DNA of 64,000 nucleotides from Spirodela intermedia (lineage: Eukaryota; Streptophyta; Magnoliopsida; Alismatales; Araceae), in assembly GCA_902729315.2 (NCBI GenBank), contig LR746280.1, positions 406,001-470,000 of the forward strand. The letters are read 5' to 3'. Under the pieces are notes generated by a model. That model was not told the DNA's origin and ran no database searches. It was given only the letters and a program-made list of their open reading frames with translations. The stretch's first letter is position 1, and each line of letters starts with the position of its first letter. Of this stretch, positions 23,509 to 36,342 are shown in pieces. A program made the translations under genes and the position numbers.

Positions 23509-24319
23509 TCAGGTGGACGGAGCGCTCTCCATGGCGAGCAGAGAGCAACCTTGGAAGGCGTCCAGGCTGCTTGAGATCAGGCCACTGAGAGTGGTACCCT
23601 CGGCTCCGGTGATCTGCTTGGAAGGCGCGCCGTAGCCGAATGGACCCAGAGAATCCTGCTGCCGGAGGCATAAGAAGATCGATCTCAGACTCTAAGCTGT
23701 AGGAGGAAAAGAAAAAGAAAAAGGAGACACTATTTACCCAGCAGAAATTCAGCAACCCTAGATTTGACATTTGTGGCTCGTTGGTCTGTGGGTCGGGCGT
23801 CGACCCAGTTGCTGGTTCTTCCGAGTTGTGATCCTGGTGAGGAAGAGAGAGAGAGAGAGAGGGAGATTGGGTCATAAAACTGGGGAAATAAATCTGGCAC
23901 AATGTGAGCGCTGTTCTTGTTATGAGAAACGAACCTGAACAGCAGTGTGATCACACGCGGGAGAAGTCTTGGTCCTTGACGAAGTGGGCTTCATCGTGGG
24001 GAAGGCGTGGCGCGTTTCTTCCGCGTCCCAGATGGAGGAGAGGGACGGCGGCTGTGTCGAATAATGTGGATATTGGTTGCGGGCGATGAAGTCGGCAATG
24101 GCGAAGTCGAATGAATCGCAGTTGGAGATATGCTTGGAACTTGGGTTCTTCTCCGTGGGCAGTTGACTGGCTTGGTTGGCGTTTGAAGTTTCTGAGAGTA
24201 GCTGCCCAACGCTGACACTTGTCACACAGTCAACCCAAGAGAGCAGGCTGCTGCCTCCCATTGCCGTATTGCGCTTGACAATATTGACAGTATAAAAAAA
24301 AGATGTGTGAATTGCCAAC

Positions 24320-24364
<45 letters not shown>

Positions 24365-25728
24365 CCTACAGAAGTAAAAGTAAAACTTAATGGGTGCAGA
24401 AGAGTACCACTGGCTTGTCTGGTTCGTGTGATGGTCCCGCTTCATTGGCAGGCACTGGTTCAAGTTCTTGGGTGATTAATGGGTGCGGTTGCTCTTCTCC
24501 TTCAACAGTGTTTCTACTTCTGCCTGTTCTTGATTGCAGGTTCTTCTCTGAAATGTATGTCCCAGGAGGTGGCTGAGAGTTTTCTGACCCTGGATTCGGG
24601 TACAACCCATACCTTAAAAACAGACGATACAAGTCTTTTACTCACTTAAATTCGCGGAACCCATCTGCAGACTAATTGTTCACAAAAAGGTATATATAAC
24701 AGGTGAAGGGCGGATGACATACTTTAGACGGAATATCTCTGGTTGTCCAACTGTCGAGTACACATCGGCTGCACTGGTCTCCCTATCGTTTAACGTCCAT
24801 GTTTTATGACCCAAGAGGCTGACTTCTCCACCCTCGTGTGGAAAAAGCACGAGTTCATAAGCTGTCCTGGGGATGCCCCACTTGATGGTGAGATGTGTCA
24901 CCACTGATGATATCTTCTTTCGTGGCCGTAGGGTGAGCTCTAGGTAAGGATTATGGTCACCCTGTAATAAGCGGAAATCCATGTTCCCACGGTTAGGCTA
25001 TTCAGATGAAGAAGGATCACAGCTGCGAGGTTTCTATTTCTGAATACCTCTTGCAATACTCTGCGGGTATCTTCATCGATCGGGAACAACTGAAGTTTGA
25101 ACTTATCAGAGGGCTGCAGGAATTGCCGGCTCTCAACAGTATGATGCTTTTCTGCTATGTCGGGAGCATCTTCGGTTATGATCTGACTTGAGCTTGATGG
25201 ACGGAGGATTGTAGATGGCAATGCTTGCAACAGTTTCCTAGCAGAGACTTGATCATTGGTCCCTGTTTACAATTCCCACTTGAACTTGAGAAAAATATTG
25301 CACAACGAAGATTGAATTGATGAATATCATTTCTCCACGGCTCGCATTTGAATAGGAACAATCGTTTCAAGTAAGGTACGGTTTAGATTTTTCACACCAA
25401 TAACATCGATAAATCAATGCAGAATTCAGTTAGCATGTTTAAATGAACCTTTTGTCAAACAGGGCATACCAGAAAACCGAATCAAGATGATTCCTGAATT
25501 TACCTGTAGTTTTCCGTTTTTGTCGAGTTGCCTTCATATTAGCTTTTCCTGATATTTTGCTGTAAATTCCAGAAATATCCTTGGTCGTTGTACAAGCAAC
25601 ACTTGTCTCGTTCAGAAACTGCCTAGAATTTTTCATGATGAATTGATCATCCCCAGTCAAGAGGTGACAACACCCAAACGCTTCTTCCGAAAAAGAATCG
25701 AACCAACCAGACAATATTTCACACTTTT
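23509..25728 (-). CDS. TSL-kinase-interacting protein 1-like protein (5' part unresolved)
   Basis: Minus-strand exons with consistent phases: 25728-25504, 25262-25048, 24961-24723, 24612-24408, 24273-23935 and 23658-23509 (TGA). The recognisable core is KFKLQLFPIDEDTRRVLQE-GDHNPYLELTLRPRKKISSV, then a ubiquitin-like segment (WGIPRTAYELVLFPHE, ADVYSTVGQPEIFRLKY). Further down are SLLSWVDCVTSVSVGQLLSE and SLSSIWDAEETRHAF, typical of plant TKI1-like proteins, which interact with the TOUSLED kinase. I could not find exons for the N-terminal MYB/SANT domain of the family between 25729 and 27320. The first in-frame ATG of the first listed exon is in FIMKNSRQF. A TATA box at 27515-27522 and a GT donor at 27319 suggest a 5' UTR exon at about 27490-27320. 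The assignment rests on recalled motifs. Confidence 0.7.
24324..24361. repeat. (GA)n microsatellite in intron
   Basis: A pure GA run within the minus-strand TKI1-like intron 24274-24407. On the transcript it is a CU tract about 50 nt before the exon that starts at 24273. Confidence 0.9.
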
Positions 25729-27514
25729 CTGGTCAAAGAAGGATATCAGTTAGAGTGATAGATCGACAAGAGCTCCATCAAGAGACATAGACATCTTACG
25801 TTCAAAAACCGAGATAACATACCTTACAGGCTAAACATTTTTAATCAGACTACGAATCATGATTTCCTTGGGGAGAAATAAAGCTACCAATTTACGCTCA
25901 ATGTAACGATAGAAAGTTTTATGAGACTTCTCATCTTCAGTACAGTCACAAAATGAGAATGGTGTCGGCTCTCATTGGGGCATCATGAGACCATAACTTA
26001 ACAATTAGATAAGCACCATTTTTTAAACCTCTCTAATAATGGGTTTATTTTTAATACCATCACATCTGTGAAAAGGACATGATTAATAATAATATATGCA
26101 TGGGAGCAAAAAATAATGCCATATCATGAAATAGATTATGTGAAGAGAAAACTGAAACCTCATTAGGAATCAAAAACCATAGACTATTTCGGCAATGGTC
26201 CAATACCAGTTCGTTGAACATGGCTCCGATAATAAGTATTAATGCTGATACCAATAAGGTAAAAATGTTTTCGAATCGAACTAGGAGATCTCGCGTGGTT
26301 TATAACCAGATAAATTTTCTCTGAATCGGCAATAAATCAATTGACGGCCCATTATGTGTTACCATTCTCTACCAAATAATGTTATCAATTATGACACGGT
26401 GTAAGTTGATTGCTTAATATGGTTGAAGGGTATGCCTTGGTCAAGAATATGATAGCAGGTGAGATGAAATTTCCATGAACCTTACACAATGCATTCTTTA
26501 AACGATCACATCCATTTACATTGCTTTTTTTATTAATATCTTATATTTTAGCCAGATTTAACAAAAAATTATACATAAGCACCAATTGGAGCATTTTCAA
26601 CACACACAATTTCTTTGCACCGAAGGAAGTATCAAAAATGACTGTCAAGGGATGAAGCAACTTCAACATCAAATTATGAATGAAGATGTAAAATCGTCAT
26701 TTGAGAAGCAATTTTATTGCATGGGCATCTATGTAACGGTTAAGTTACGATTCTAATTCCCACATCATAAAAAAAAAGTAAAAGGTCTCGAGAAAAAAAT
26801 CATCCTATTTGACCGCTATACAGATTCATTAACTTTTCTCAAGTAATCTTTTCTAGTGCAAGAAATCCCAGGTTCACGAGATAAATCACATAAAAGGTGA
26901 ATCTATATCCAGACCATTCATGGTACAATAAAACCAAGACGAATGAGATACGTAATTATTCATGTGAATGCTACACAGTTAACAACGTCAACTGAATTTA
27001 GACAAGAGGAGCCAACAAAATTTTTGTTCCAGATTGGAAAAAGTAAAACTAGCAACAGGGACTATCAACCATCAGCAATGTGAAATGCCACAAACTGGAA
27101 AATAAATATAGCATTTTTCAGATAACAACAGTTGAGCAGCAGAACCGCTTCCCCTGCGCTACCAGAACATTGAAATTTAGAAGAATGAACCGTCTAAAAG
27201 AAAGGCAGAATGAGGAGGTCTCGAAAGCAAAAAGAGACGAGGGAGGGAGAACGAACCCCAAGTCAGAAATCACGAACCCTAAATCAGGGAACTAATTACA
27301 CAGAAGAAATAGAGCTTACCGGTCTCACTCGGATTCAGGCACAACTCTCAGACTGGAAAGCCCGATTTGAGGAAGGGCGACCACGGCCGCACAACAAATG
27401 GGAAATCACCGAGCGGAGAGGAAGATACTGCGCTTTCGCCGGAAGATGAACCGGATTCGTGTGGATTGCGAGGGAAGGAAGAGGAAGTGGGAGGAGGGAA
27501 GAGGCAATTCCCGG

Positions 27515-27522
27515 TATTTATA
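27515..27522 (-). promoter_or_regulatory. TATA box for the TKI1-like gene
   Basis: TATAAATA on the minus strand in a GC-rich proximal promoter. The likely untranslated first exon follows and ends at a GTAAGC donor at 27319. Confidence 0.5.
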
Positions 27523-30500
27523 CGGAGGGAGTAAGGGAGGGAACCGGGGAGCCTTTGAAAAATATTTCGTTACCGCCTTCCCGCGGACGCTCCACGTGAC
27601 ACCGGGGACCACGGTGAAACGTGGACCCGCGAATAAAAGCTATCGGAAACTGATGACGTGCGCGATCGTTTAATTAAAGCTATTTTATTTTTAGCACTTT
27701 TTTCCTCTTTTGTCGGTGGGGCTGCCACGTGCCGAGCAAAATGGCCCAAATTAATTCTCCCAGTCCTAATTAATAACCATAATCAAATATTTTTCCTAAC
27801 AATCACATCGAATTTAATTATTTTCAATAAAAAAAAATAAAACTCGGAAACTATGATCACACATAACACCAATTAGTATGAAATATTAACATTAAAAAAT
27901 ACTTTAAAATGCTACTAACATATCAAAACTTTGTAGATGGGATTATAAATGCACATGTTTTAAGAATTGGGGTATATAAATATTGGTAAATGAAAGGGCT
28001 TTTTCAGATATGTTGTGTTATTCCAAGGGTCAAAGACAAAAGAAGAAAGGGTGGAGGGGGGGAATGTGGGTCAAATCACCATAGATTATTGGTTCCAAAA
28101 ACTTTAAATCCAATAATGATTTTTAAAAAACCAATTCACCCTCCTTTTTGTTATTCTTACATATTCTTCAAAATCTATGGTTTTACTAGAGTAATCATCC
28201 ACTAGGCATCATCATCTCAAATCTATGGTTTTACTAGAGTAATGTCATATTCAACATTTATTTTCATTAACATGACATAAATAATGTTAGAAAATGTGAA
28301 GAGGGAGTCAATTGGACTGATTTTTTACTTTAGCTTTATATTTATTTAGACATCTAAAGAATAATTATATAGTTTAGGTATTGGGCATAAAAATAGAAAT
28401 ATACACATAAGACCTTGTTTCAATATAACAATCATGTGAGCTGAATATTTTATTTTTGCATAATAAAAAAAATAAATCAAGAAGAGAGTAGGTAAAAGTT
28501 TGTTGCATATAAGTTGGAGAGTGGAGCACTAGCATGTTGAGAGCTGCTCCAAACAACAAGTGTCAGATTAGACAATCTTTTATCTGTTTGATAAAAGTAG
28601 GCAACTATTTGACTAAACCCTCCCCTCATACTCTAGCTTAAAATATATATTAAATGAAAAATTAATAGTGTGCTTTATGGAATAACATAATGTTAATTAA
28701 ACTAATTTATTTTATATATATATATATATAATTGTAGTGTGAGAAACATGTGGGGCTACCTCATGACTAGGAATCAGATGAATGGGCTCAACATAGTCAT
28801 GTGATCATTGAGCCTAATTTAGTTTTCTTAGCTATGGCTCTTGTTATGTTTCCAAGGGTTGAAGACTAAATAAAATTATGGTATAAAGCTAGAAGCCTAT
28901 CACTACTTTCAAAAAGACATGTTCACCCCTCTTCTGGTTCCTCTCACATCAACAATTTTAAGATAATAATCGTCCATTAAATTGGCAGCACCATCTGAAC
29001 CTGGGCTTGGATAAATGAGCATATCCAACATTTTTTTTCATTAGCAGAATATTAGGTAATATTATAAAAAGTGAAGGCAAAGGAGTTGGACTAATTCATA
29101 AATTAGTTTTTTATTTACCATGAGCTCTCAAGAACAATTAAGTAACTTAGTTATTAGTTGCATAAGCAAAAATCAAGATGTCAGACCTTGTTTTTAAGAG
29201 CATAATCATTTATCAATGATGTAGAACGTCACTGTAAGGAATGAGAACGTTACTATAAGTTATTTATACAAGAAAAGTTATATTTTCATAAAAATCTGTT
29301 TATATTTTGAGAAATTAATTATGTAACATGCCTATGAATTGCACGTAAAATGATCATAGGAACATTTGGCATTTGATTAAACCCTAAGAAGATGAATGCT
29401 ACCATTGGTCACAACTAAAAGAAAATAGAAAAATTAATGTATGAGGATGTCAAATATGATTAGCTAACTAAATGAAACATTACAACCTATATAGCTATGT
29501 ACACCATCACCAATTTCAGATAGATTGTGAGTATACATATCCATAGATTTTGTTACGGAGCTATCACGTTGACAACAATGAATAAACTCTATCTCCTTCG
29601 TCATGATTATTTATCAAATATGTCACTTTAATGCTGGCAAGAAATTGTTTTATAAAATATATGTAGCTAGCTTATTTTGCAAGTAGGCGATTTGTTTCAT
29701 GGAGTTTCATAATCTATCACCTACTATCAAGATATGATTTATTTTTTTTGCATTGTTTGTATACTTTTTGAAGTAAATTTAATTAATGCTTGATATTTAG
29801 TGGTACAAGTCATTCCCAAACTAATGGCCAAATTGAGTGATACAAGATACTGGCCAATTTAATTGGCTGAATTTTTAAAAGATAAACCAAAATAGTTATA
29901 ATTGGCCGCTTGACTCAAAATTGATCTTCAAATCTCTATTATTTAGTATTTTCCTTCAAAAAACTTATTTTCTATTTATTTCATCTACTAATATATACAT
30001 AAACAAGTATTACAAAAAATAATATGAAGAATCATACAAAAAACGGTGCATCACAGTGTAAAGAATAGTCCTTCATTTACTTACAACAACCATAAGACGT
30101 TAATAAGTACTTTTAACAAGTTAGTTAAACCCGAAGAAATGTGGGTTATTTTTGCAAAAGATTAATGATGATGCCTAGATCATTGATTTGATTTACCATC
30201 AGAAATGACTATACTCTCTACCCTTAAATATGTCTGATATTTACGAGTAGTATGCAAAGCCATTTGCAGACATGAGGGCAAGATTTCCAAAGGAACATGA
30301 TTTAGGAAATTTTTCCAAGATTCCAGAATAAAGATGAAGATGGGTCCAAGCCACTGTTGATGCCACATTTTTCTAAGATCCACCCGATCTCATCAGGTTC
30401 TAATCACAGTCATCATACTTTCTCAATCAAACACCCTTCATTCAAGTATCATCTAAGCCAATTGAGATGAACCAGAAGAAAAATTATTCAGGGTAGCTTC

Positions 30501-30751
30501 TGCTTCCAAAATTCGACTCAAAAGCCACAGCTAGATCACGCATAGCACAGGGCTAAACTCAGATGCCGCAAAAAAAACCACAGAAAATAAAGAAGAGAGA
30601 GCCTGACTGGATCTGCTTGAGTAGACAGAAGAAAAGGCATACAGGATTTGTAACTATTTCTTTCTATTTGAGAGAATATCACACGGGCAATTGGTAGTAG
30701 AAATGGAGAATAGACAAGGACTGGAATCATTGGAAACCGAACAATGGAATT
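27523..30751. other. AT-rich spacer of about 3.2 kb
   Basis: No reading frame here resembles a known protein. A short direct repeat (AAATCTATGGTTTTACTAGA) occurs near 28171 and 28218, and a (TA) run lies near 28713-28730. The stretch may contain decayed mobile DNA, but no terminal repeats or coding remnants are visible. Confidence 0.5.
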
Positions 30752-31291
30752 TCAGTCCAGGTCAACTATTCCAAAGTTCGAGAGAAGGATCCTCAGCTGT
30801 TGAACGAAATCCGCGCCAGTTGCATACTCTGTTAGCAATCCCACAGCAAATCCAAACATGGCCCATGTGCATGGAAGACGAGAAAAAATGTTAAATGCCT
30901 TCGATATATATTGATACCGAAGAAGAAGGGGAAGAAGACTAAGGGTCGACCTTCCATTAGCGATTTCATTCTTCCCTAAGAAGCCGAAAAATGGCCCCGT
31001 ATTTGCCTGTTCCAGCTTCTTCTGCCGGAAGTACTCCTGCATCTCCTTGGCCATCCTTCTCTGGTATTCCAGCGTCACCACCCCGTCCTTGGGAGCCGTC
31101 GCCGCCACTCCCGACTGCGGGGGAGACGGAGGCGGCGCCGCGGAAATAGACTGCGGCGCAGGAGGAGTAGGCACCGAGGGCCTCCTCAGGGGGCCTTCAG
31201 CTTTCGAGCTCCTGACGACATTGGAGTAGGGCTTCGGCCTGTGCGGCGAGATTCTGACCTTGATGGGGGAGATCGAGCAGGCCACGGACAT
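30752..31291 (-). CDS. OHP2: One-helix protein 2 (OHP2), thylakoid LHC-like protein
   Basis: Minus strand, exons 31291-30951 and 30866-30752 (TGA), 151 residues. The N-terminus MSVACSISPIKVRISPHRPK is a chloroplast transit peptide. The Pro-rich linker is followed by LEYQRRMAKEMQEYFRQKKLE and GPFFGFLGKNEIANGR. Then comes the single chlorophyll-binding helix WAMFGFAVGLLTEYATGADF and the tail LRILLSNFGIVDLD, all characteristic of OHP2. OHP2 works with OHP1 and HCF244 in photosystem II reaction-centre assembly. The 84-nt segment 30950-30867 starts GT but ends AC rather than AG. It is also open in frame, so its retention would insert 28 residues between the conserved R and W of the helix. Expected family sequence continuity (NGR|WAMFGFA) argues that it is removed. 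Confidence 0.93.
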   Translation of the reverse strand: MSVACSISPIKVRISPHRPKPYSNVVRSSKAEGPLRRPSVPTPPAPQSISAAPPPSPPQSGVAATAPKDGVVTLEYQRRMAKEMQEYFRQKKLEQANTGPFFGFLGKNEIANGRSTLSLLPLLLRYQYISKAFNIFSRLPCTWAMFGFAVGLLTEYATGADFVQQLRILLSNFGIVDLD

Positions 31292-32553
31292 CTTCGGATC
31301 TCTTTCCCCCAATCTTCGACCTCGTCGGAGTCGCTCCCCAAGGAAGAGAGAGAGAGGATCGAGATCCCCGCACCCCCGAAACCAGTGCAAGCGGACAGAA
31401 GAATCAAAATTTGGGAAGAAGAAAATCGAGGGGGTGGGGAGGAGAATCACAAATCCGGAACAGATAAGGCGTGACCACACGTGGCCACGACCCCTTACGT
31501 GGCAAAAGCAGTGGGCTCTGGGGTCCTTCCGGGCCCATTTAAATGCCCAAGGTTTATTGGGCCGGCCTGTTATCAAGCTCCAGGACTGGCGCTACTTTTT
31601 TAATTTTTTTTCGAAAGAGTATAAATTAAATATTATGAAGTGGAGTGTGTCCCGTAAATTTATTTCGTTCAAGGAGAAAACGAATATCAATATATGAACG
31701 AGGGGTTAAAATAAATTAATCGTTTTCCTTTATCTCAACGGGCCGGATCGGCAGCGGCGCCGCCAATCACAGGTATTCTTCTCCTTCCATCCGCGACGAT
31801 GGAGGAGACGGGGCCAGCGACGGCGACGGCGGCGCCGCCCCTACCCCCAGTTTCGGGCTCTTTTCCAGTGGTTTTGCAGAAGCGGGGCTGCAACGGTCAA
31901 TTTAATATACGCGACGTCGAGCTCTAGAAGTTTCTCTCCCGTTGACTCAATTTCTTCCCAGTTCGACTTGGTGAGGACCGGGCGGTGGCTGGCAGAATCC
32001 TCCGATCTCGTTCGGATCAGCGCCGTCGGCAGCGAGGTGAGTTCTCTCTCTGTTTCCGTCTGGTTCTTCCTCTTGGTCGGGAAATCGTCCGCTGCCGATG
32101 AATTACGAATCGAACGCTCGTTTTGCCTCCTGCTATGGAGCGGGAAGATCCATTTGAAAAAGGAGACGGTGACTTTCGATTTTCCTGTTCCTTCTGCTTC
32201 TGGGAGTGTTCTATCTGAATCGTGCTTCGATCGGTCGAGAGGAGAAGCGGAGAGGTAGAGTCGAATAGGTCAATCGTGATTCGATGCCCTCAGCCATCTT
32301 CTAGTTCCGGAACACTTGGATCTAGATCTCTGGTGGTTCCTCTCCAAACTATTCGGAAACCTACTCAGAGAAACTACCACCGATTCTACGACAATGAAAT
32401 AGTTCAAATCATTTCAATATAGATATTGATGAACGCCATCCGATGCATCGATATCTACGATTTCAGGTGCTTACCTTTCAGACGCATTGGCCGCAGAAAA
32501 TCCTCCCTCAGTGCTCTCCCCTCTGTGCAGGACTTCAGAGATACCGATCCAAT
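31292..32553. other. Divergent promoter region and 5' leader
   Basis: Separates OHP2 (minus) from the small membrane-protein gene (plus). GC-rich sequence at 31740-32050 looks like the start of the plus-strand transcript. Splice-like sites later in the region suggest an intron in the 5' UTR. Confidence 0.5.
31799..31927 (+). other. Possible upstream ORF in 5' leader
   Basis: ATG to TAG, 42 codons, beginning MEETGPATATAAPPLPPV. Codon use is GC-rich. It has no match I recognise. It may be a uORF of the downstream gene or simply leader sequence. Confidence 0.25.
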
Positions 32554-32917
32554 ATGGCGACCAAGTACATCATAGGATCTGTGGCCGCGTCTTTCCTGTT
32601 TGCTTACGCCTGTGAAGTGTATGTTGCAGACAAGAAGCTCTTCGGAGGTGGGTTCGACATTGATATCTCACAAACAGGGAGCTAATGTGGGATTATTTTC
32701 TGATATAATTGCCTTTTAATTGGAGGGGAGGAGGGCTGTTCTAACCCGACACCATGGAAATCAACCAGGTAGCACCCCAAAGACTGTGGTCGACGAGGAG
32801 TGGTGGAAGGAGACAGACAAGAAGTTCCAAGCTTGGCCTCGCACAGCTGGGCCACCGGTGGTGATGAACCCAATTCGCCGCCAGAACTTCATTGTCAAGT
32901 CGAACCCAGATAATTAG
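32554..32917 (+). CDS. Small conserved plant membrane protein (80 aa)
   Basis: Exons 32554-32647 and 32769-32917 (TAG), joined in phase at FGG|STPKTV. Residues 5-22 (YIIGSVAASFLFAYACEV) form one membrane segment, followed by VADKKLFGG. The hydrophilic part, EEWWKETDKKFQAWPRTAGP then VVMNPIRRQNFIVKS, is strongly conserved in a small plant family. I recall some annotations linking the family to the ATP synthase e chain, but nothing in the sequence proves it. A mitochondrial inner-membrane location would be compatible with the short N-terminal anchor. Function is treated as unknown. Confidence 0.8.
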
Positions 32918-33770
32918 GGCAAATAATCACCATCCAAGATGATGATCCCTTCCCATTCTCCATGGGGAAACTTAGCCTCCAGCTCCCCATTTCCGGTGAT
33001 TCTCTGCTGTTTGATCCTCTCATTTCCTCCCTTTGGCACGCAGATGACGGCCTGAAAATGTCCATCATCTGGTCTGTACCTTGAATGATGTCGTCTCCCT
33101 ACTTATAGACATTATTCTACTATGTCATACACATTGCTCGGTATTGCCCACCAGAAGATAATATTGCTCAGATTTCTATGATCTCCGGGGATGATATGGG
33201 CAATCTGCATATTGCTCAATGAACTCCTATTTAATAAATTTAGGAATGAACTGGAGTCTCTAAGAGAATGTAAGTCTAGACATATTCATAATTTGATAGC
33301 ATCATCACTTGAATTATTTCAATAAATCATATCAACCAGATGGCAACTTAATGAGCATGTTAAGAACATTTTTTTTATATATATATAAGACAGAAAACAG
33401 GGATTGGATCTCAACAACTGGTTTCGGATGTGAATCAAAATTCCCTCACAAGATCAGGCCAGGGGCATCAGACCATGATCTGATAATCCAATCGTGGAGG
33501 AGACCCGGAGGACTGTGGTAACTTATGAACAGTTCTTCCCATCACAACACAGTTCAAGCCAAGCACAGTGAAACTGAGCTATGTCAACTGAGGCAACGCC
33601 ATTGGAGAGCAAAGATTCCAAGACCCACCCGGGAATCCAAATCAGACGACCCCGCAGAGTATCACAACTCTTTTTTATTTTAGAATGAACGGATGCAGAA
33701 CCCAAGTTCTAGAAATCGAAGGCAAAGCAAAGTCGGATCACCTGGTCTCGGAGCTTCAGACCAGGAGTGG
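32918..33770. other. Convergent 3' flanks
   Basis: The downstream regions of the plus-strand membrane protein and the minus-strand ATP synthase gene meet here. No coding sequence is supported. Confidence 0.5.
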
Positions 33771-36342
33771 TCAATATCCCCAGTAGTCATTCCTAATCTC
33801 ATCGTCAAACTTCTTCCTGAGCTCAGGATGCTTCTCAAAGTACTCATCCGCTGTCATGGTGCTGATTTTTTTCTGTCATGTGGGAAGAAGAAACCTATGT
33901 TAAAAGCGAGCAAGTCACAAGAAGATGGGGAGAAGGGCTAGTTTTCATGTTCTCCCCACAGACCTTCATCTCTTGAACCTCTGCAATTTCCTTCTCCAAC
34001 CTCTCAGACTCCTTCAGCGACTTCTGTTCTGCCTCCTTCAGCTCCACCAGCTGAAGAGAAAGGAATGGCCCATATAGGGTGGAAAGCTGTTAACTGAAGG
34101 TTTTCTCAAAGAGAAAACTGGTTTCTTTCTGTGGCAATTTTTTCTATAAATAGTAGTAGCCTAAGGCGGAAAATCAGAGCGAAAATGGCCTCAGCTGATG
34201 AGGTGTAGTGTTCCGTCCTCACCAGGGAATCAAACTTGGGCTTGTATTCGGGGGTCACCTTGTCGACAAACTTGGGGATCTCTATACCTGCATTGGGGGA
34301 GTCAGAAAGCCATTAGAATTGGGTAACTGATAAAAAGCTGATTTCTGTTTGGAAATAATATGTTCCAGTCTGAAACTGATCCAGGTGAAAAGAGAAGAAA
34401 AACATGCCTCAAAATGCTGCGAATACGATCTGTTTGACATTGAAGTTATGTAAATTAACAATTCTCAAGCTGAAATTTAATAATACCCAGATATCTGATA
34501 ACAGCTGAAATAAAATTGGGATTAAAAAAACCTAAATAAAAAGAGAAGCTTCTGAAATGTGAGCACTGATTACTGTATGAATTCTGAAAACCTTGATAGC
34601 GTATTCAGGACCAAAGATGGAAATCGTTTGAATACAAAGGCTTTAATCAAGGGAAGACCCCAAATATTCGGTTGAATTTTATTTCCCTGGACATTTATTT
34701 TTTTTTTTTTTTCTTGGCAAGAGAAGAGAATCTTCTACTCTATGGATGAACCACAACTTCAAGGTTCCTTTCCACTACAATAAAATGGCTATAAAAGTCA
34801 CACGTTGGGAGGAACGAATTAGACATGCGGTCAAAATAAATGAAATGGACCTTCTCTGCTCATGGATTCTTTGACATGTTATCAGCCATGCCAGGTTTCA
34901 TCCTTGGTCGCTTTGTCCATGTGACGGAATGATAACGGGATCTCGCTTGGACATAGAGTAGGGGTTGACATGGACAGATAGATCACAAAATTAAAACTGA
35001 CGAGTTTACCCTAGTAATTGCCAATTGGTATCAATGTGTATGCCAAATTCTTTTAAAAAAAAAAAACTACAAGATGGAGGATTCCATTTTTCAATTATAT
35101 AATTAGGAACCATGCAAAAGAGCTGAAAATTACGTTGCTACATTCAATTCCCGCAACTTTCAGCAAGTGGGATGTTAGTGATCAAGGGTCGCAAACACCA
35201 CAAATCGAACTAATCATCAGCACGATTCAAGGGATCAATAAGTCAACAATTTCTCGTCTATCCGATAGCATTCCTTACTATGAAAGACATTACAGGAGGA
35301 TCAGTCGAATAGTAACGCCATATATTCATTTAAGTTGAAAAATGAGTGGAAATCATCTTTCACACTATAAAAATATTACTGGTGCCGCCACTTCCGAGTC
35401 CCAGTTCAACATTCTCATCAGTCACCACACCAAGCTAAAATGTATTTTCTTTTCCTCGTTAAATGTGTGAAAATCACGTATTATTATTTTAATGTCATTA
35501 ACAAGGAAAGCTTCTGGTCATAATATATCTCGTGGAAGATTCATGTGAGTGGAGAATGATCCTTCTGATTCATTACTCTTAACTGCCCAGAACATGATAG
35601 TTGAAGCAACATGATAAAGCAAGATGGAGAGATCATATATTTTCATATCCAAATGATCGGATGTGTTTACGGGTAACTTGACAGTTAGAACTAGTGTTTT
35701 AAGGCATAGAACATACTCTCGTATGCCTCCTTGTACATATCGACCAGGCGAGAACCAATTCCTTTTCTATAGTACTCCCAGTCAATAGGCTCCGGTTCCT
35801 ACAAACACATCAAAGTAAATGAGCAAAATGCAAGGACAATCCATTCATCAAAGAGCGAGACCCTAGGAACTCCATTGAAGCACGCGACTTCGTCAGTCCC
35901 ATCACGACGAAATACACTCTGCTCATCCAATATAATTTCCCGTTATCGCCCCCTTTCCCTCACCCGACAATCTCCCACTTCGCGTCAGAAATTCGGGACC
36001 TAGAGACGCCCGAAACTGCGTCATCCCTTGAAGTCAAGGAAAAAATAAAAATAAAATCGCCTGACTTATACCCGGGGGCCAATCTACAATGAACCCTAGA
36101 TCGGAACGCCCCATTCAGCAAAGCCCCAGCATCCATGATTTTCGGAGGGTTTTCGAGATAAGTACCAGGCTGTACTTGGTCTGCAGAGTCTGGTTGACGT
36201 CGTTGAAAGCACGGCGGAGGTTGGCGAACTCCCTCCGAGCCTCCTCTGAAACGAGCATCTTCGCCATGCCGTCCCAGTCGATCCCCGACTTGGACGCCTT
36301 CGCCGCCAAATCCACCACCTTCTTGACGCCGTTCCCGCTCAT
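33771..36342 (-). CDS. ATPQ: ATP synthase subunit d, mitochondrial
   Basis: Minus strand, five phase-consistent exons: 36342-36166, 35798-35717, 34287-34223, 34050-33964 and 33872-33771 (TGA), giving 170 residues, the normal plant length. It begins MSGNGVKKVVDLAAKASKSG, followed by IDWDGMAKMLVSEEARREFA and the EPEPIDWEYYRKGIG segment. It goes on with IEIPKFVDKVTPEYKPKFDS and the helical LVELKEAEQKSLKESERLEK, and ends DDEIRNDYWGY. Subunit d is part of the peripheral stalk of the F1Fo ATP synthase at the inner mitochondrial membrane. The ATG at 36342 gives the conserved N-terminus; no cleavable presequence is evident, as is usual for this subunit in plants. Confidence 0.95.

Noticed and set aside
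30180-30383. 67-residue minus-strand frame in the AT-rich spacer
   Set aside because: It vaguely resembles decayed retroelement protein, but there is no second domain, LTR or frame continuity to support it.
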